Source: SIG710 sp045604985 (lineage in GTDB: Bacteria; Bacillota; Clostridia; Oscillospirales; CAG-272). From it: a stretch of 8,374 nucleotides of DNA. A program made the translations under genes and the position numbers. Position 1 is the first letter of the stretch. Every line of letters begins with the position of its first letter. Below the pieces are notes generated by a model. That model made no database searches and was not told the DNA's origin. It saw only the letters and a program-made list of their open reading frames with translations. Of the stretch, positions 7,062-8,374 are shown piece after piece. Location of the stretch: contig JAZUPD010000020.1 of assembly GCA_045604985.1 (NCBI GenBank), forward strand, positions 1-8,374. The letters are read 5' to 3'.

Positions 7062-8156
7062 ATGAAAAAAAGAAGATTTTTAAGATTTACTTCCCTTTTT
7101 CTTGCCCTCATTATGTCAACTTGCTTCTTCGTATCCTGCTCTTCAAAAATGGGCGAGCCGATAATGACACTCTCGGGCAAGGAGATAAGTGTTAATATGT
7201 ACCGTCTCTGGCTTTCGAGAATAAAAGGCAATTACGGCGGTAGTGATTCGACAGTCTGGGATCAGATATCCGACGACGGAAGGAGCTATAATGAGATATT
7301 CACGGGCTTTGTAAAGCAGAATGCAATGACACTGCTGTGTGTACTTCGTGAATTTGATGCTCTTAAGTTAAAACTGCCTCAGAGCGAGATAGATTCCATT
7401 GATTCCACTATGAAAACTATTTTGCGTGAGCGGGCAGACGGTGATAAAGCAGCTTTAAATTCCGAACTTGCACAGTACGGTGTCAATTATGATATTCTCA
7501 GAGAGGTATATATCATTGAGGCCAAAATGAGCTATCTCCGAGATTATCTTTATGGAGCGGGAGGCACCGAACCCATTTCGGACAATGTTAAGAACGAATA
7601 CTATAACAATAATTACGCCCGTATAAAGCAAATATTTTTCTACACCGCAAACAAGCCCGTTACCGACGATGAAGGCAATTATGTTTATAACGAAAGCGGA
7701 TATGTTGAAACGAGAGATTATACCGAACAGGAGCTTACAGAGCAGAAAAAGAAGGCATCCTCCGTTATGACCTCCCTTACGGCAGGTCAGGATTTCGACC
7801 TTCTCATGGCTTCACAAAATGAGGACGATGCGGCAAAGACATATCCTAATGGATATTATATCACAAAAGCCTCTCAGTATGTTAAAGAAGTGGTTGACGC
7901 TGCATTCTCGCTTGACGAGGGAGAGTTTATAATGGTGGAATCCGAATACGGAATACACATCGTAAAACGCCTGCCTCTTGAAGAAAATGGATACAACTTG
8001 GTCTCAAATGAAGATTTCTTTTCCGATTTTGATGAAAATCTCACAACTGAAGCATTCACCGCAAGGCTTTCAAAATATGAAAGCGATATAAAATTCAACG
8101 AAGAACTCATATCAAAATATGATGTTAAATCGTCCGTTGCAAATACTACATATTAA
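7062..8156 (+). CDS. PrsA/SurA-like lipoprotein with divergent parvulin (PPIC) domain
   Basis: This is a predicted membrane-anchored extracytoplasmic foldase or chaperone of 364 residues. The N-terminus is a lipoprotein signal: basic MKKRRFLRF, a hydrophobic stretch SLFLALIMSTCFFV, then a probable lipobox ending at Cys26 (FVSC). Residues about 30-180 look like the helical SurA/PrsA N-terminal chaperone region. A parvulin-type domain spans about 187-305: a first strand RIKQIFFYT, a helix region ending in GQDFDLLM, then VVDAAFSLDEGEF and ESEYGIHIVKR. The second conserved histidine of the fold is present (His299), but the first, normally in an H-I-L motif, is Gln190. The usual GGDLG stretch reads YPNGYYI. 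About 20 extra residues follow the first strand. Catalysis may thus be weak or lost, leaving a chaperone role. It has its own promoter and terminator, after mfd, where I recall PPIase lipoproteins in other Clostridia. It is PrsA-like, but I do not assign the symbol. Confidence 0.85.
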   Translation: MKKRRFLRFTSLFLALIMSTCFFVSCSSKMGEPIMTLSGKEISVNMYRLWLSRIKGNYGGSDSTVWDQISDDGRSYNEIFTGFVKQNAMTLLCVLREFDALKLKLPQSEIDSIDSTMKTILRERADGDKAALNSELAQYGVNYDILREVYIIEAKMSYLRDYLYGAGGTEPISDNVKNEYYNNNYARIKQIFFYTANKPVTDDEGNYVYNESGYVETRDYTEQELTEQKKKASSVMTSLTAGQDFDLLMASQNEDDAAKTYPNGYYITKASQYVKEVVDAAFSLDEGEFIMVESEYGIHIVKRLPLEENGYNLVSNEDFFSDFDENLTTEAFTARLSKYESDIKFNEELISKYDVKSSVANTTY

Positions 8157-8164
8157 AAGAGCAA

Positions 8165-8209
8165 GCAGGTGCTGAATTAACAATTCAGCACCTGCCTTTG
8201 TTTCTTTTT
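8165..8209 (+). terminator. Strong intrinsic terminator after the PrsA-like gene
   Basis: GCAGGTGCTGAATT (8165-8178) and AATTCAGCACCTGC (8182-8195) are perfect 14-bp complements around the loop AAC. The T-rich tail CTTTGTTTCTTTTT follows. It begins 8 bp after the stop at 8156. The flank read on the minus strand (TTGCTCTTTTA) is only modestly T-rich, so weak bidirectional action is possible. Confidence 0.93.
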
Positions 8210-8210
8210 A

Positions 8211-8374
8211 AGCTGACAAACAGGAATTTGTCGGGGGAGTTTGTGAGGACATTGTCTATAGAAGGTTTTGTCGACCTTTTTCAAAAGGTCGTGTGAGCCG
8301 GGGTTAAGCACCCGTGTGCTTGACCACGCCAGCTTTTGGAAAAGCATGATCAAAAACTTTCCCTACTGCACCCG
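8211..8374. repeat. Gene-free structured tail with four hairpins; candidate dispersed intergenic repeat
   Basis: I see no coding signal here. Four inverted repeats follow one another. CTGACAAA/TTTGTCGG is at 8213-8220 and 8227-8234, with one G-T pair. CGACCTTTT/AAAAGGTCG is at 8272-8280 and 8283-8291. GGTTAAGCAC/GTGCTTGACC is at 8302-8311 and 8316-8325, with one G-T pair. GCTTTT/AAAAGC is at 8332-8337 and 8340-8345. The density of stems, the position just past a terminator and the contig stopping within it all suit a multi-copy intergenic repeat of the kind I recall from Oscillospirales genomes. That identity is inference; a structured RNA or the edge of a mobile element is also possible. No T-run marks any stem as a terminator. 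Confidence 0.5.

Noticed and set aside
8341..8374. Second adapter or circular overlap at the right end of the contig
   Set aside because: The last bases match neither the left end nor any adapter I can recall; they read as a continuation of the hairpin-rich intergenic sequence.
1..8374. CRISPR array, tRNA or rRNA gene, insertion sequence or defence system
   Set aside because: I found no spaced direct repeats, cloverleaf or rRNA motifs, transposase or defence domains. All long frames are housekeeping genes or their shadows.

Overview
The window looks like one contig from a Clostridia-type Firmicute, most likely an Oscillospirales/Ruminococcaceae-like gut anaerobe. The evidence is a moderate-to-low GC content, strong Shine-Dalgarno sites, sigma-A promoters close to consensus, a Clostridium-type pyruvate phosphate dikinase, a Pth with a short N-terminal extension, and the Firmicutes gene order pth-mfd followed by a foldase-like lipoprotein. 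The genus is an inference; there is no rRNA or other taxonomic marker here.

Layout. Positions 1-33 are not native DNA: they read as the reverse complement of the MGI/BGISEQ (DNBSEQ) library adapter. They supply an artificial stop codon (4-6) to the minus-strand gene ppdK, whose native sequence runs from 2496 down to about 34 and is cut by the contig end. A 251-bp divergent intergenic region (2497-2747) carries a minus-strand promoter for ppdK and a perfect-consensus plus-strand promoter for pth. On the plus strand, pth (2748-3395) and mfd (3399-6995) are separated by 3 bp and form a translation/DNA-repair operon. A 66-bp gap holds an extended -10 promoter, its -35 overlapping the mfd stop codon, for a secreted PrsA/SurA-like lipoprotein (7062-8156). 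A strong intrinsic terminator closes this unit (8165-8209). The last 164 bp (8211-8374) hold no gene but a series of four hairpins, probably the start of a dispersed intergenic repeat at which the assembly broke.

Functionally these are housekeeping genes. PPDK interconverts pyruvate and phosphoenolpyruvate in PPi-linked glycolysis, Pth recycles peptidyl-tRNA, Mfd removes stalled RNA polymerase and recruits excision repair, and the lipoprotein probably helps fold exported proteins. I see no undescribed system. The points that most deserve a second look are the adapter-derived false gene end, the parvulin-like protein lacking one active-site histidine, and the structured right end.
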